Positions 52,495 to 61,792 of a stretch of 64,000 bases of DNA are shown piece by piece. The notes under the pieces were generated by a model. It ran no database searches. It worked only from the letters and a program-made list of their open reading frames with translations, and had not been told where the DNA came from. A program made the translations under genes and the position numbers. Position 1 is the first letter of the stretch. The number at the start of each line of letters is the position of its first letter. Source of the DNA: a filamentous cyanobacterium ESFC-1 (GTDB lineage Bacteria > Cyanobacteriota > Cyanobacteriia > Cyanobacteriales > Spirulinaceae); assembly GCA_000380225.1 (NCBI GenBank), contig KB904821.1, positions 62,001-126,000 of the forward strand, given 5' to 3'.

Positions 52495-53634
52495 TTAAGC
52501 CGCGATCGGTTCGCAAAGCTTATCTTCTAGATCGTACTCCCGATCCGCCGTCCTTTGAATACCTTGTTGCAAAATTTGTTCTGGGGTTAAGCCTTGGTGA
52601 CAAAGGCCAAGCCATTGTTGGGCTGTGTTGCCTTCTCGGAGAATTTTCTGGACGGGAGACAGAAAACAACTAAAACCGTAAGCTTTCGCGGTCGGAACCA
52701 CTTCACGCAGTAGGGCTTGAATCCAATCTCGCGCCTGAATCGGTTGGTTGTCGCGCCAATGGTGTAGGGTGGCATCGAGGCTATTTTGAGCCGCGGCCAT
52801 TTCGTTGCGATCGCTCAGGGTGACTAATTCTTCAGGGGTTAGCTGACTTTGTTGCAGCGGATCGAGGGTCGGGTCTGCTAACAGTTGTAATAAACGGGCT
52901 TCAATAAAAGCAGTGACGGCAAGTAACGCGATCGGATCGTCAATGAGGTCGCAAATTCGTAATTCTAAGCGATTAAGACAGTAGGGACGGCGATCGCCAT
53001 TCGGACGCACCGCAGACCACAAATGACGGACATTCTGCATTGTTCCTAGGGCTAATTGGTCTTCTGTCCAGTCGATGAAATGCTGGTGACTGTCGAACAA
53101 CGGCACAATTTCCGGGGTTTTGGGGAATACTGCCCAACGGCTAGAATGATACCCCGTAGCCTTACCATCGATAAAGGGAGAAGACGCACTAAGCGCGAGA
53201 TAGAGGGGCGCTTCAACCCGCACCAAGCGACAAGCCCGCATCAGCAATTCTGGGTCGCTAATGCCGAGGTTAATATGAACGCTGGCGGTGACAACTTTGG
53301 TGTGATAAGTTTGCTCAATATAGCTGTGATAGGGGTTTTGAGGATCGGAGCGCACAAAGCGATCGCTCCCCGACAGAGACAAGGTACTCCCCGGAATTAA
53401 CGTATAGTTTCCTTGATTTTGCAGGTAATCTCTGAGTTGCTTGCGGGGACGCAGTAAGGCACACAACAGGCGATCGTAGCCACAATAGGGCGCAGTGGTA
53501 TATTCGACGTTACGAGCATCTGGTTCGCGCACAAAGCCGTTTAAATCCCGCACGATGCGATCGGATAAGCCGACGATCTCGCCTTCGGGCGTACCCGTGT
53601 ACATTTCAATTTCAAAGCCTTTCGATAACAGCAC
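52495..53634 (-). CDS. gshA: Glutamate-cysteine ligase, cyanobacterial type
   Basis: 379 residues starting with GTG at 53634 (MLLSKGFEIEMYTGTPEGEIVG). It is the cyanobacteria-specific GCS2-family enzyme, with EMYTGTPEGEIVGLSDRI at the start, REPDARNVEYTTAPYCGYDR and TYHTKVVTASVHINLGI in the active-site half, and LNRLELRICDLI near the C-terminal third. It makes gamma-glutamylcysteine from Glu and Cys, the first step of glutathione synthesis. gshB is not in the window. Its upstream region is occupied by repeats from 53640 on. Confidence 0.95.
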   Translation of the reverse strand: MLLSKGFEIEMYTGTPEGEIVGLSDRIVRDLNGFVREPDARNVEYTTAPYCGYDRLLCALLRPRKQLRDYLQNQGNYTLIPGSTLSLSGSDRFVRSDPQNPYHSYIEQTYHTKVVTASVHINLGISDPELLMRACRLVRVEAPLYLALSASSPFIDGKATGYHSSRWAVFPKTPEIVPLFDSHQHFIDWTEDQLALGTMQNVRHLWSAVRPNGDRRPYCLNRLELRICDLIDDPIALLAVTAFIEARLLQLLADPTLDPLQQSQLTPEELVTLSDRNEMAAAQNSLDATLHHWRDNQPIQARDWIQALLREVVPTAKAYGFSCFLSPVQKILREGNTAQQWLGLCHQGLTPEQILQQGIQRTADREYDLEDKLCEPIAA

Positions 53635-53639
53635 AATGT

Positions 53640-53872
53640 TTCCTCAATGGCCGACAGTACCTTTATTATTATTCGTCCTTGGTCTTTTGTCCTTGGTTGT
53701 TGGTTATTCGTCCTTGGTCTTTGGTCATTTGTCCTTGGTCTTTGGTCATTCGTCCTTGGTCTTTGGTTATTTGTCCTTGGTTGTTGGTTGTTGGTTGTTG
53801 GTTGTTGGTTATTCGTCCTTGGTCTTTGGTCATTTGTCCTTGGTTGTTGGTTGTTGGTTGTTGGCAGAATCC
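53640..53872. repeat. Tandem GTCCTTGGTCTTTGG and TTGGTTG repeats upstream of gshA
   Basis: About 190 bases of GTCCTTG-GTCTTTG-GTCATTC/T heptamer phrases (about 53676-53840) intermixed with TTGGTTG heptamers (about 53776-53860). The block lies directly upstream of the gshA start codon, so the gshA promoter is within or beyond it. A proline-free hydrophobic ORF encoded by it (repeated CWLLVVG) is an artefact of the repeat. Confidence 0.88.
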
Positions 53873-53957
53873 TTTAATTGGTAATTTCCTCCCCCTCCTC
53901 CCCACTCTTGGACGGGGAAAAGAGCGCCCCTACACACCCACTGCCCCTTAGATGCTG

Positions 53958-53996
53958 AAAAAGCGCCCCGATTCTTAAGAACAAGGGCGCTTTTGA
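53958..53996 (-). terminator. Terminator of the SLH-domain gene
   Basis: Stem AAAAGCGCCC/GGGCGCTTTT with a 17-base loop; on the minus strand it is followed by a T run. It lies 20 bases beyond the stop of the DUF3747-SLH gene. Confidence 0.85.
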
Positions 53997-54015
53997 CAAA
54001 ATTATGTTGAATCAA

Positions 54016-55191
54016 CTATTCCACACAATTGAGCATCCGTAACATCGCCGCCGCCGCATAATTCCGTCGTGACGCAGAATCGGGATCAAAGCGATTGCCC
54101 GTTTCATTGAGAGGAGTCGCAATACCGCAATAAGAAGACATTTCTTGAATGGTTTGGTTCGCCCAGTGATTGCTGATATCCGAGAAAGAGCGAGCATTCT
54201 GAGTTGTTTCTAGGGTGGGGGCTTGACCGCGTTGATTTTTAACGAATTGCGCCGCTTTTTTCATCACCGCGATTAATTCAGCCCGCGTGACGTTTTGGGT
54301 GGGGCGGAAAGTTCCGGTCAGATAACCGCTTACAATATCATTGTCCCGCGCCCACTGGATTTTGGCGGCACTCCAGCGATTCGTCGGGACATCGGGAAAC
54401 GGTGAAGTTGTGGGAGCGCCAGCAGAAGGTAAGTTGATGTCATCGAGACTATCAATGGCTTCATAAACAATAGACACCAACTGTTCGCGGGTGAGGGAGG
54501 CAAGGGGACGGAAGGTATTGTCTTCTGGGAAGCCTGCGATAAAGCCAATCTGCACCGCTTGTTCAATTTCAGAACGATAAATATCGCCAGCGATATCGCC
54601 AAAAACGGTACTACCGCCACCATTATTACCGCCGCCCCCTGCGGTGCCTTGAATGCGGCTAAAGTAAATGTGGCCTAAACCTTGGCCATCGTAAGCCCGG
54701 CGGGTAAATTGCCAATTGGGTTCGAGTTGTAATTCGAGAACCCCGTTGGTTAAGCCGTTGGTGCGAGCGATGAGAATTTCTCCCCCTTGTACGCCAACAC
54801 GGGGTTGACCGATTAAGGCTAATTCGTCGCCACGGGGAACAACACTGAGGAGATAGTCTAAACCGTAGTCTTGGCCGTCGATGCGGATTGAGTAGCCGTT
54901 ACTATCTCGGTAGCGGCGACAACTTCCGGTAAAGTCGAAGGTTTCCCAGAGGGGATCGATGACGATGGGGCTAGAGCCAATTTCGTTCCAACAGTTCTGT
55001 CTTCCGGCGATTTGCTCCATCACAATGAGGGTGTAGCCGCGAGCAAAGGGGGAGGCGACAGCGACAAAGTTGTCTTGGGGTAGGGTTTGTTCGCTGAATA
55101 AGGATTGCGCTGAAACGCTACCGAGGGGAGTTAAGGCAGCGAGGGCAAATGTGGTTAAGGCAGCTAATTTACGAGGTAGTGCAAACTTCAT
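54016..55191 (-). CDS. DUF3747 and S-layer homology domain protein
   Basis: 391 residues from the ATG at 55191 (a TTG lies six codons upstream). Signal peptide about 1-24 (LTTFALAALTPLGSVSAQS). The DUF3747 domain covers about 25-180 (ARGYTLIVMEQIAGRQNCWNEI, GSCRRYRDSNGYSIRIDGQDYG). The C-terminal half carries SLH domains (about 205-390, FGDIAGDIYRSEIEQAVQIG, FPDVPTNRWSAAKIQWAR, FSDISNHWANQTIQEMSSY). Cyanobacterial SLH proteins tether the outer membrane to peptidoglycan. It is exported, probably anchored by the SLH part; a porin barrel is absent. Confidence 0.9.
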   Translation of the reverse strand: MKFALPRKLAALTTFALAALTPLGSVSAQSLFSEQTLPQDNFVAVASPFARGYTLIVMEQIAGRQNCWNEIGSSPIVIDPLWETFDFTGSCRRYRDSNGYSIRIDGQDYGLDYLLSVVPRGDELALIGQPRVGVQGGEILIARTNGLTNGVLELQLEPNWQFTRRAYDGQGLGHIYFSRIQGTAGGGGNNGGGSTVFGDIAGDIYRSEIEQAVQIGFIAGFPEDNTFRPLASLTREQLVSIVYEAIDSLDDINLPSAGAPTTSPFPDVPTNRWSAAKIQWARDNDIVSGYLTGTFRPTQNVTRAELIAVMKKAAQFVKNQRGQAPTLETTQNARSFSDISNHWANQTIQEMSSYCGIATPLNETGNRFDPDSASRRNYAAAAMLRMLNCVE

Positions 55192-55510
55192 GGGGAGTTT
55201 TATCGTCAAGATTAAGATTGATTCAATGATTTATTCTGAGATGAGACGGTTCGCTTTGCGTAATACTCTCGTTGCAGTTTTTTGATTGTCTGCTGGGTGG
55301 CGGGTTAGAAATCCACAACCCAGCAGAAATTTAAACCGTTATAACCTTTGTTGAGTGTTGGGTTTAATCGGCTTGATGGCGACGAGGCTCATTCCCGATT
55401 TTTAGAGTCGGGGTGAGACAGTATCACCGATCGTCTCATATTTTCTGGGTGTTGTAGATAAAGAATTAAAAAGGGGCGATTGAGTTCCCACCCAGAGGGG
55501 AGTGGTGGGA
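55192..55510. other. Leader and spacer region upstream of the SLH gene
   Basis: A 9-bp inverted repeat, CTGCTGGGT/ACCCAGCAG (55290-55326), lies in the probable 5' leader of the SLH gene. Near the acyP end, CCCACC/GGTGGG (55476-55508) can pair and is followed on the minus strand by CCCCTTTTT, a weak terminator candidate. No gene was seen. Confidence 0.5.
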
Positions 55511-55807
55511 TTAGTAACGGGTTTCAAAGCCTTTTAAGCCTTTGGCTTTGCGGTGTTCGACGATAATATCGCGCACTTTGGCGGCAGGAGGCCCGTCGTA
55601 GCACCAGTTAATCATTTTTTCGACGGTGGCGCGATCGCCCTCAAAAATGGCTTCGACTCGACCATCATCGAGGTTTCGCACCCAACCTTTTAAGCCGAGT
55701 TGTTGGGCTTTGTTCACAGTAGAATAGCGATAGCCAACGCCCTGTACTGTACCGGAAATGTAAACGTGGGCTTGGGTTTGTTTGTGGGTGGGAGAGGATT
55801 CTGGCAC
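55511..55807 (-). CDS. acyP: Acylphosphatase
   Basis: 98 residues starting with GTG at 55807 (about 12 residues longer at the N-terminus than usual). Signature GTVQGVGYRYST contains the phosphate-binding Arg, and GWVRNLDDGRVEA the catalytic Asn. It hydrolyses acyl phosphates. Divergent from the ABA4-like gene, whose ATG is 81 bases away. Confidence 0.95.
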   Translation of the reverse strand: MPESSPTHKQTQAHVYISGTVQGVGYRYSTVNKAQQLGLKGWVRNLDDGRVEAIFEGDRATVEKMINWCYDGPPAAKVRDIIVEHRKAKGLKGFETRY

Positions 55808-55888
55808 GTTTGGGTTTCTGGGGTGTCTTCTGTTTTGATTTTATCGGTAGACTATTGCCAGGACACTTTACACTTCTTTACAACTGGC

Positions 55889-56347
55889 ATGACTTCGACT
55901 GAACTGTTATTTAATGGCGCAAATTTGTTTGTTTTGCCTTTCTGGGCATTAATGATTGTTTTGCCAAAATGGGGTCTGACGAAAAAGATTATGGCTTCTC
56001 CTCTGCCTTTGGTGGCGTTGGCGTTGTTATATGGCTACTTTTTTATTAATTCCCTCGACCCGGAAACGGCTGAAGCCCTTTCGAGTCCAGAATTGAGCGC
56101 GATCGCGTCGGCGTTTAGCGATAACCGGGTGATGGCAACGGGTTGGGTACATTATCTGGTGATGGATTTATTTGTCGGTCGCTGGATTTACCAAGAAGGA
56201 CTCAAAACCGGAGTTTGGACAATTCACTCGCTGGCTCTTTGTTTGTTTGCTGGGCCGTTGGGGTTGTTGTCCCATTTCGTAACTCGTTGGGTGACTGATT
56301 CTTTTTTCAGTAAGCCAGAAGCAGAATCTACGGCTACGGCTAACTAA
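55889..56347 (+). CDS. ABA4-like family membrane protein (DUF4281)
   Basis: 152 residues from the ATG at 55889. Four hydrophobic segments (about 9-28, 40-58, 85-105, 112-135). Family blocks: NGANLFVLPFWALMIVLPKW, and ATGWVHYLVMDLFVGRWIYQEG near the C-terminal half. In plants ABA4 is needed for neoxanthin formation; the cyanobacterial homologues are of unknown role, with a suggested link to carotenoids. Single gene with a strong hairpin downstream. Confidence 0.85.
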   Translation: MTSTELLFNGANLFVLPFWALMIVLPKWGLTKKIMASPLPLVALALLYGYFFINSLDPETAEALSSPELSAIASAFSDNRVMATGWVHYLVMDLFVGRWIYQEGLKTGVWTIHSLALCLFAGPLGLLSHFVTRWVTDSFFSKPEAESTATAN

Positions 56348-56396
56348 TATATATAGGGCGAGGTGGGAGAGTTTCGCCCCAAACCCCACTTTGTTA

Positions 56397-56431
56397 AAAA
56401 CCCCGGTTGTTGGGAAAAACCGGGGTTGTGT
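56397..56431. terminator. Bidirectional AACCCCGG hairpin terminator
   Basis: AACCCCGGTT and AACCGGGGTT pair around a short A-rich loop, with A runs at the left and T-containing sequence at the right, between the convergent ABA4-like and DUF3086 genes. It has the same core as the hairpin at 25569 and the MITE-like repeats. Confidence 0.88.
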
Positions 56432-57823
56432 TTAGTATAAATAGTTCGAGCCTTGGGACGGATCGGGGGCAAAAGCCAGCCACAGAGGAAACTGCAACAA
56501 CGCCAGATCGATCCGTTCTTCGGTATCGTCAATGACAATCAAAGGCAGTTCTTTGGCGGCAACCAAACGCTCGGCTTTTTGGACAAGGGCTTCTGGGGAT
56601 TCAAACAAAACCACCCCCCGCGACGGGCCGAAATCGCTGCGAGAAATACCCAAGCAATCTTGTAATCCTCGTCGCCATTCCCCTAAACGTTCGGGGGTAT
56701 TGGCTAAAACTAACACCTTGGCGCGATCGCGATACATTTTCCTTAAAATCGAAATCGCCGCCGAAGCCACCAAAATATTCTGTAAGCGGCTCCCCATCGA
56801 ACGCAACGAACCGCGCCCACCTTGGCGCAAAAACCAATCGCTGACGCGCTCGGCGTGAATCGGCTCGAAGGTACGGCGCAACTGCCAAGGGGGCCCGTAA
56901 TAATCGGGGCGGGTGCGGTACTGTTCGAGCAGTTCTCGCACTTGAGCGACGTTATTCTGAAAGCTGGCCCGAGCAAACTGAGGATTGGGAGCCGTATCGC
57001 TGGGCGGTGTTGCCGTTCGCCGTTCGGGGCGGTTCCTGGGGGTTTCGCGACGGGGCGGTTGAAACTCGGGTAAGTCCAGTTGTTCGGCGGCGGCGGCTAA
57101 GTCTTGTAAACTACCGACGAGGTAATCTTTGAAGCCCTGGACGCGAATGGCCATGTTTTGCGAAACCCCGGCAAACGTGGTTTGCATTTCTTCGTTAATG
57201 CGATCGCGACGGCGTTCGAGTTGTTCAATCTGACTTTGTAACTCTTTTTTGCGCTGTTCGAGTTCTTTTAAGCCTTCTTGCACCAAACGCCCTAAAGACG
57301 ATTGCATTTCGGCTGATTGCGCCGAAATCATTTGATTTTTCTGAGCCACCAGGTCTTGGATTTCGACTTGTAGCGCTTGTTTTTGCTGTTGGAGGCGGGC
57401 CACATCGTCTCGGATGGGGTCGGCCTGGTCTTCGGGTTCTGCGATCGCGTCTGGGGGATTTTCCGGCGGCTCGTCCGGCGGGCCGCTGCCTTGGCTTGTT
57501 GCCGGGGGCTGTTCTGGCGGTTCGCTTTCTGCTGGCGTTTCAGGGGTTTCGGGTTCGACTGTCGCCTCAATCTCCACGGAGACTTCTTCGATATCTGCTT
57601 CGGGTGGGGCGGGGGTTGAGTCTGCCGCCGCGTCTTCTCGCAGTTTGAGTTCGGGTAAAGGGGCTAAAGACTCCGCCGCTTCGGTATCTGAAGCCGGGGT
57701 ATCCCAAGGATCGACCGTGAGAGGAGAGTCATCGGCGATCGCTGCGTCTGCCTCATCCCCGGATTCAGCCATAAATGCTTGTTCTAGCTCTTGGTCGGGC
57801 GTTTGGGGTTCATCTGGGTGCAT
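56432..57823 (-). CDS. DUF3086 domain-containing protein
   Basis: 463 residues. An acidic, Pro/Glu-rich disordered N-terminus (about 1-140) precedes a long coiled coil (about 140-225, VARLQQQKQALQVEIQDLV, KELEQRKKELQSQIEQL), then the C-terminal DUF3086 domain (about 225-463; RDRAKVLVLANTPERLGEWRRG, PLIVIDDTEERIDLALLQFP). The family is restricted to cyanobacteria; function unknown. DUF3119 is upstream on the same strand, separated by 48 bases, an arrangement common in these genomes. Confidence 0.9.
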   Translation of the reverse strand: MHPDEPQTPDQELEQAFMAESGDEADAAIADDSPLTVDPWDTPASDTEAAESLAPLPELKLREDAAADSTPAPPEADIEEVSVEIEATVEPETPETPAESEPPEQPPATSQGSGPPDEPPENPPDAIAEPEDQADPIRDDVARLQQQKQALQVEIQDLVAQKNQMISAQSAEMQSSLGRLVQEGLKELEQRKKELQSQIEQLERRRDRINEEMQTTFAGVSQNMAIRVQGFKDYLVGSLQDLAAAAEQLDLPEFQPPRRETPRNRPERRTATPPSDTAPNPQFARASFQNNVAQVRELLEQYRTRPDYYGPPWQLRRTFEPIHAERVSDWFLRQGGRGSLRSMGSRLQNILVASAAISILRKMYRDRAKVLVLANTPERLGEWRRGLQDCLGISRSDFGPSRGVVLFESPEALVQKAERLVAAKELPLIVIDDTEERIDLALLQFPLWLAFAPDPSQGSNYLY

Positions 57824-57871
57824 AAATCAATTATTAATCTTCGCTTACACTGTCAGGAATTCGGTTTACCG

Positions 57872-58261
57872 TTAATCTTGGCGGGGGAGGGGGTCAAGAC
57901 AACTGGCCAGGGTTTCTGGATCGAAAAGAATCGGCAGAAAATGGATGCTATTGACTTCCTTAAAATAAAACAAAATCGGAACGGGTTTCCAGAAAATCCG
58001 CCAGTTGAGCCAATCGCTGTAGGGAAAACGGCGAATCAGTTTGCCCGATCGATAGACATCTAACGCGGTTTCGGTAAACTGTAGGCGAATCGTTAAGGCT
58101 TGGATTAATAAAAATACACCAAACAGGGCGATCGCTAATCCGACCCATCGTTGCCAGAGGACGATGGGAATTGACCCGATGATTAAAACTAAAGGAATGG
58201 CGTAACTTGGCTGGAGTTCTGTGATGGGTTCGTTGGAAACGGAAGATTTAGAAGCAGTCAT
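57872..58261 (-). CDS. DUF3119 family membrane protein
   Basis: 129 residues with two hydrophobic helices (about 18-60) and a PH-like soluble end (RLQFTETALDVYRSGKLIRRF, WRIFWKPVPILFYFKEV). Matches the cyanobacterial DUF3119 family; function unknown. It precedes the DUF3086 gene in a probable operon, 48 bases apart. Start ATG at 58261. Confidence 0.88.
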   Translation of the reverse strand: MTASKSSVSNEPITELQPSYAIPLVLIIGSIPIVLWQRWVGLAIALFGVFLLIQALTIRLQFTETALDVYRSGKLIRRFPYSDWLNWRIFWKPVPILFYFKEVNSIHFLPILFDPETLASCLDPLPRQD

Positions 58262-58698
58262 AAGTTCGAGCCACTGAAAATCATAAAGTTGCGCTACTGA
58301 TTTTCATTTTAAGCCGCCCCGATCAGAGTCAACCCATCATCCCGGAAAAATGCTGGATAATGCGCGCGAATATCGTACTTCGCGGTAGTTTGTTGATCGC
58401 GATTAAGAGGGAGTATCGGAGGAATCGAGGCGTAACTTCGCATCAATATCCTTAGAAGTTGTGAATTAACGATCGCTCAAAAGCTGCGAGAGGAGGTTCT
58501 TGCTTCTGTTGTTCTGACGATATTAATGATTTTTGTGGATCGATGCACCCCAAAAAGCAGAAATCCGCTCGATCCTAAAAAGTACGGTGAAAAGATTGAG
58601 TTGTTCGATTTTGTGCTTATTGAGAACACAACTCTGAGATATTGCGTTGATTCCCAATAAGCACCCGTTGCTGTTGAAGGAGTAGAAGTTTTTGGAGA
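58262..58698. other. Intergenic region, nothing recognised
   Basis: About 440 bases. A 74-codon frame (58523-58747, minus) overlaps the end of the next gene and shows no family, start context or codon bias, so I leave it out. No repeat family or terminator is obvious. Confidence 0.5.
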
Positions 58699-59412
58699 TT
58701 AACTGGATCGGTGGTTGGAACGCTGCAAGGCTTGGCGACAAGTCCAACTAAAGTAAAATAACCAACCGACAATTCCTAACATTTTAAAGATGTCTTCAGG
58801 AACGTGGTGGTGTCGGATGCTAAACATTTCTCCTACGATGTCTATAATGATGGAACAACCAAAACAAGCGAGCGCGATTAAAAAAGCGAATAGGGGAGTT
58901 TGCCTAAAGATTTTACGGAAATAGTAGAAATAAGCACCAACAAACGAGCCATAAAGCCCATAAAGTAAGAAGTCGAATATATATCCGGGAATAAAACCGG
59001 GAATTATTAGTGAAAGTCGATCGAGTCTGAGCCAGACATCGTAGTTTTCGTGAATCAACCATAAATCATCAATGGCTAACCACAAAGTTAATAGCCCTGA
59101 AATGGCGAGAAAGTTCCGCCAATACTGACGTTTGCTGGTTTGGGATGTCAGGATTGAAGCACTAAATAAACAAATGGCAGCAGTGGCACACCAAATTAAA
59201 ATGCCGACTGTGGAAAGCATACCTACATAGACTGGATAATCTGCGCTTACAGCAGGATCTATTAGCAACAGTCCGGTACTAATACCATTTAACTTAGCGA
59301 TCGCCAAGACAACCACCATTGCTACAAATGCAATACAATAAACTACCAACATTTGGGTAAATAAACGTTTATTGTCAAAACATTTTGGCACTTTGGATGT
59401 TTGATTTGACAT
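58699..59412 (-). CDS. Multi-spanning membrane protein, unknown
   Basis: 237 residues from the ATG at 59412 (start MSNQTSKV); the open frame upstream adds 43 non-family residues. About six hydrophobic segments are visible, with conserved-looking acidic residues between them (AIDDLWLIHENYD, and DIVGEMFSIRHHHVPED). This spacing of Asp/Glu and His in loops resembles ceramidase- or CREST-like membrane hydrolases in a very general way, but I do not claim it. It is 214 bases after the SGNH-like gene on the same strand. Confidence 0.7.
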   Translation of the reverse strand: MSNQTSKVPKCFDNKRLFTQMLVVYCIAFVAMVVVLAIAKLNGISTGLLLIDPAVSADYPVYVGMLSTVGILIWCATAAICLFSASILTSQTSKRQYWRNFLAISGLLTLWLAIDDLWLIHENYDVWLRLDRLSLIIPGFIPGYIFDFLLYGLYGSFVGAYFYYFRKIFRQTPLFAFLIALACFGCSIIIDIVGEMFSIRHHHVPEDIFKMLGIVGWLFYFSWTCRQALQRSNHRSS

Positions 59413-59625
59413 TTTGAAATAATGATTTTTAAGATGAGTTGCTGGCAATTTGGGGCTTAACTTCACTTTGAGGATTGATGCGATCGCCTCGCCGCCCAAA
59501 ATCCAAAGATGGAGTCTATCCTTGCCATGACAAGACCTCAAGCTTAACTTAAACTTAAGTTAATTTCATCTTAATTCACTATTAACTTATCAGCCAACCT
59601 ACCGATGGGTAGATTTACTCATTTG

Positions 59626-61029
59626 TCAATCAATCACGAAATTCTCTGGTGTGACTTGAATTTCTGGAGTTGCGGTAACCGCTTGATATAGGCGTTCGGC
59701 TAATACCGCGTTAGCCTCTTCGGTGAGGTGAATCGGATCGATAAATGCTTCGGGTGTGGTTTCTGTGTTTTGAAACAGTTGGTGGAAGTTAAAAATATCG
59801 ATGTTGTTGGGATAAGCTTTTTTGAGTTGATTATTAGCAGTATTTAAGGCAGTGTAGCCCGCTTGGATTTGTTGTTGATAATCATTACTCAACTGCTGAT
59901 AAAGCGCTTGTTCTGAATTACTGAGGGCTTCGGGATTGCGTCCTGTAATTTCCGGTTGAATTGCCACAATTAAAGGAATACCCGCTCCTGCTGTTATTTT
60001 GACCATTTGTTTGTAGTTGCTGCGATACCGATCCACACGACGCTGAAGTTCTTGTTCGTTGCGCGGAAGATGAGCCGCAAGGGTTTTTTGGCGATCGAGA
60101 ATGCCGAGAGTTTTTTGGGTTAAGGGGGGTTCGGGGCGCAAAATAAAGTAATTCAGCGCTCGATAAAACGCGGTACGACTCGCCCATTTTTGTAACGATT
60201 GTTTGACAGAAGCACCATAATGAACCAAGGGATTAGCCAAAAATTCATTAATTCTGGGAATATTGGTGGCTTTTTCAACACTGGGTAGCATTAAATCGGT
60301 ATAACCGCCCACAACGACAATCGCATCCGGTTGATAGGGTAGGATTTGTAACGCCATTTGAGCGAGATGATTGCCAGAGGTGTAGCCCGGAACTGCCGCA
60401 TTAATGGTGCGGTAGGTTTTGTTTTCAATTTTTGGGGGTAATGCCAGGGCTATTTCTCTTTCGGGGGGAAAGAAGCTGAGAACGTCAGGACGGTAGGTTT
60501 CGGGGGATTGCTGTTGGCGCTGCACCCGATTGTTCATGAGGATTTCGAGTTGATGAGCAATGGTAGCCGTGTTGCTGGTGCTACCCACCCCAAAGCCTGT
60601 GGAGTTACCTAAAACAAAGATGCGATATTCGTCTTGGGGTTTAGCGAGGGGGAGTGCTTCGCGATCGCGAAAGCCTTGTTCGTTGATTTGCCAATATTCT
60701 AAATCGCGATCGCCCACCAGTTCATAACCTACACCAATACTTTGCTTGGCGACTAAGTTACCGCGATCGCTTAATCCTCTGTAGGGTTGGTCGTCACTCA
60801 TCAAAAAGTTGAGGCGATACGCATTGACGAGGGACGGTTCTCCTTGATAATTGGCTAATTCTTCTTGTTTTCCTGAAAAGCGAATGGTCAAATGGGCAGC
60901 TAATTCCAGCAGTAGTACCGCCAGGACTAAAGACGGTAAAATCAACCAAAATGAAGGAAAACGGGAACGACGTTTGCCATAGTAAGAATGGCCAGAAGAT
61001 TTGAAAGTGCTACGTTGAGATTTAAACAT
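59626..61029 (-). CDS. SGNH/GDSL hydrolase-like membrane-anchored protein
   Basis: 467 residues. One N-terminal transmembrane segment (about 29-49, ILPSLVLAVLLLELAAHL) after a basic tail, then an external domain of the SGNH type: block I FVLGNSTGFGVGS (GNS in place of GDS), block III VVVGGYTDLMLP, and the DPIHLTEEANAVLAERL region with the catalytic Asp and His. Related proteins act on acylated sugars or polysaccharide. The Ser in GNS aligns with the nucleophile. The substrate is unknown. A TM-rich gene follows downstream. Confidence 0.8.
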   Translation of the reverse strand: MFKSQRSTFKSSGHSYYGKRRSRFPSFWLILPSLVLAVLLLELAAHLTIRFSGKQEELANYQGEPSLVNAYRLNFLMSDDQPYRGLSDRGNLVAKQSIGVGYELVGDRDLEYWQINEQGFRDREALPLAKPQDEYRIFVLGNSTGFGVGSTSNTATIAHQLEILMNNRVQRQQQSPETYRPDVLSFFPPEREIALALPPKIENKTYRTINAAVPGYTSGNHLAQMALQILPYQPDAIVVVGGYTDLMLPSVEKATNIPRINEFLANPLVHYGASVKQSLQKWASRTAFYRALNYFILRPEPPLTQKTLGILDRQKTLAAHLPRNEQELQRRVDRYRSNYKQMVKITAGAGIPLIVAIQPEITGRNPEALSNSEQALYQQLSNDYQQQIQAGYTALNTANNQLKKAYPNNIDIFNFHQLFQNTETTPEAFIDPIHLTEEANAVLAERLYQAVTATPEIQVTPENFVID

Positions 61030-61282
61030 TCGGCTAATTTATGACGAAGGCAATAGTTAAGTGATGAGCAAGATTGAAACAATGCACCTGGGGAAAAGTC
61101 AAGACACGCTGGTTATTTTAAATGAACACAAGAGCTATTGATGATAGTGCCGTTTTTTTGACCGGGGAATAAGAGGCTTGTTCCGGTCAGAGGATAACAT
61201 GAATTGAATTGCTGGAGAAACCCAGTAGCCGTTATGATATCGCGTAGCGATGCTTTCGCTGGTCATTCTCTAAAAGCGCTTC

Positions 61283-61756
61283 ATGCCCTATCAATTATTA
61301 TTCGTTTGTCTTGGTAATATTTGCCGTTCTCCTTCGGCTGAAAATATCATGAATCACGCGATCGCCCAAGCCGGACTGAGCGATCGCATTGTTTGCGACT
61401 CGGCTGGCACTTCGAGTTATCATATTGGTTCGCCCCCGGATCAAAGAATGCAAGCGGCTGCCCTCCGCCGAGGCTTAAAGCTCAAAGGCAGCGCCCGCCA
61501 ATTCCAACCGGAAGATTTTGCCAAATTTGACTTGATTTTGGCGATGGATCGCGAAAATTACCGAGATATTTTAAGTTTAGACCGCCAAAATGTCTATCAA
61601 GATAAAGTCCGCTTGATGTGTGACTATGCTCAAAATTATCGCGATCGCGACGTTCCCGACCCCTACTACGGCGGCGAATCTGGCTTTGATTATGTGATGG
61701 ATTTACTCGAAGATGCTTGTCAGGGTTTATTACAAGAAATCAAACCTAAATTGTGA
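61283..61756 (+). CDS. Low-molecular-weight protein-tyrosine phosphatase
   Basis: 157 residues. Active-site loop CLGNICRSP with nucleophile C9 and R15 near the N-terminus, and general acid in DPYYGG near the C-terminus, the order typical of LMW-PTPs. In cyanobacteria such enzymes dephosphorylate tyrosine kinases linked to polysaccharide export or other targets. It stands alone: no BY-kinase gene is present. The 353-base spacer after it contains a relic of a group II intron on the other strand. Confidence 0.95.
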   Translation: MPYQLLFVCLGNICRSPSAENIMNHAIAQAGLSDRIVCDSAGTSSYHIGSPPDQRMQAAALRRGLKLKGSARQFQPEDFAKFDLILAMDRENYRDILSLDRQNVYQDKVRLMCDYAQNYRDRDVPDPYYGGESGFDYVMDLLEDACQGLLQEIKPKL

Positions 61757-61792
61757 TCCTTAGTCCTCAGTCAATTGTGTCCAGTTCATCTT

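Noticed and set aside
53495-53884. Hydrophobic ORFs with repeated LLVVGCW/SLVFGHL in the gshA upstream region
   Set aside because: They are translations of the heptamer repeats (7-nt units read in three frames give a 7-residue period) and carry no gene features.
58523-58747. 74-codon minus-strand ORF
   Set aside because: It overlaps the end of the following gene and has no conserved features.
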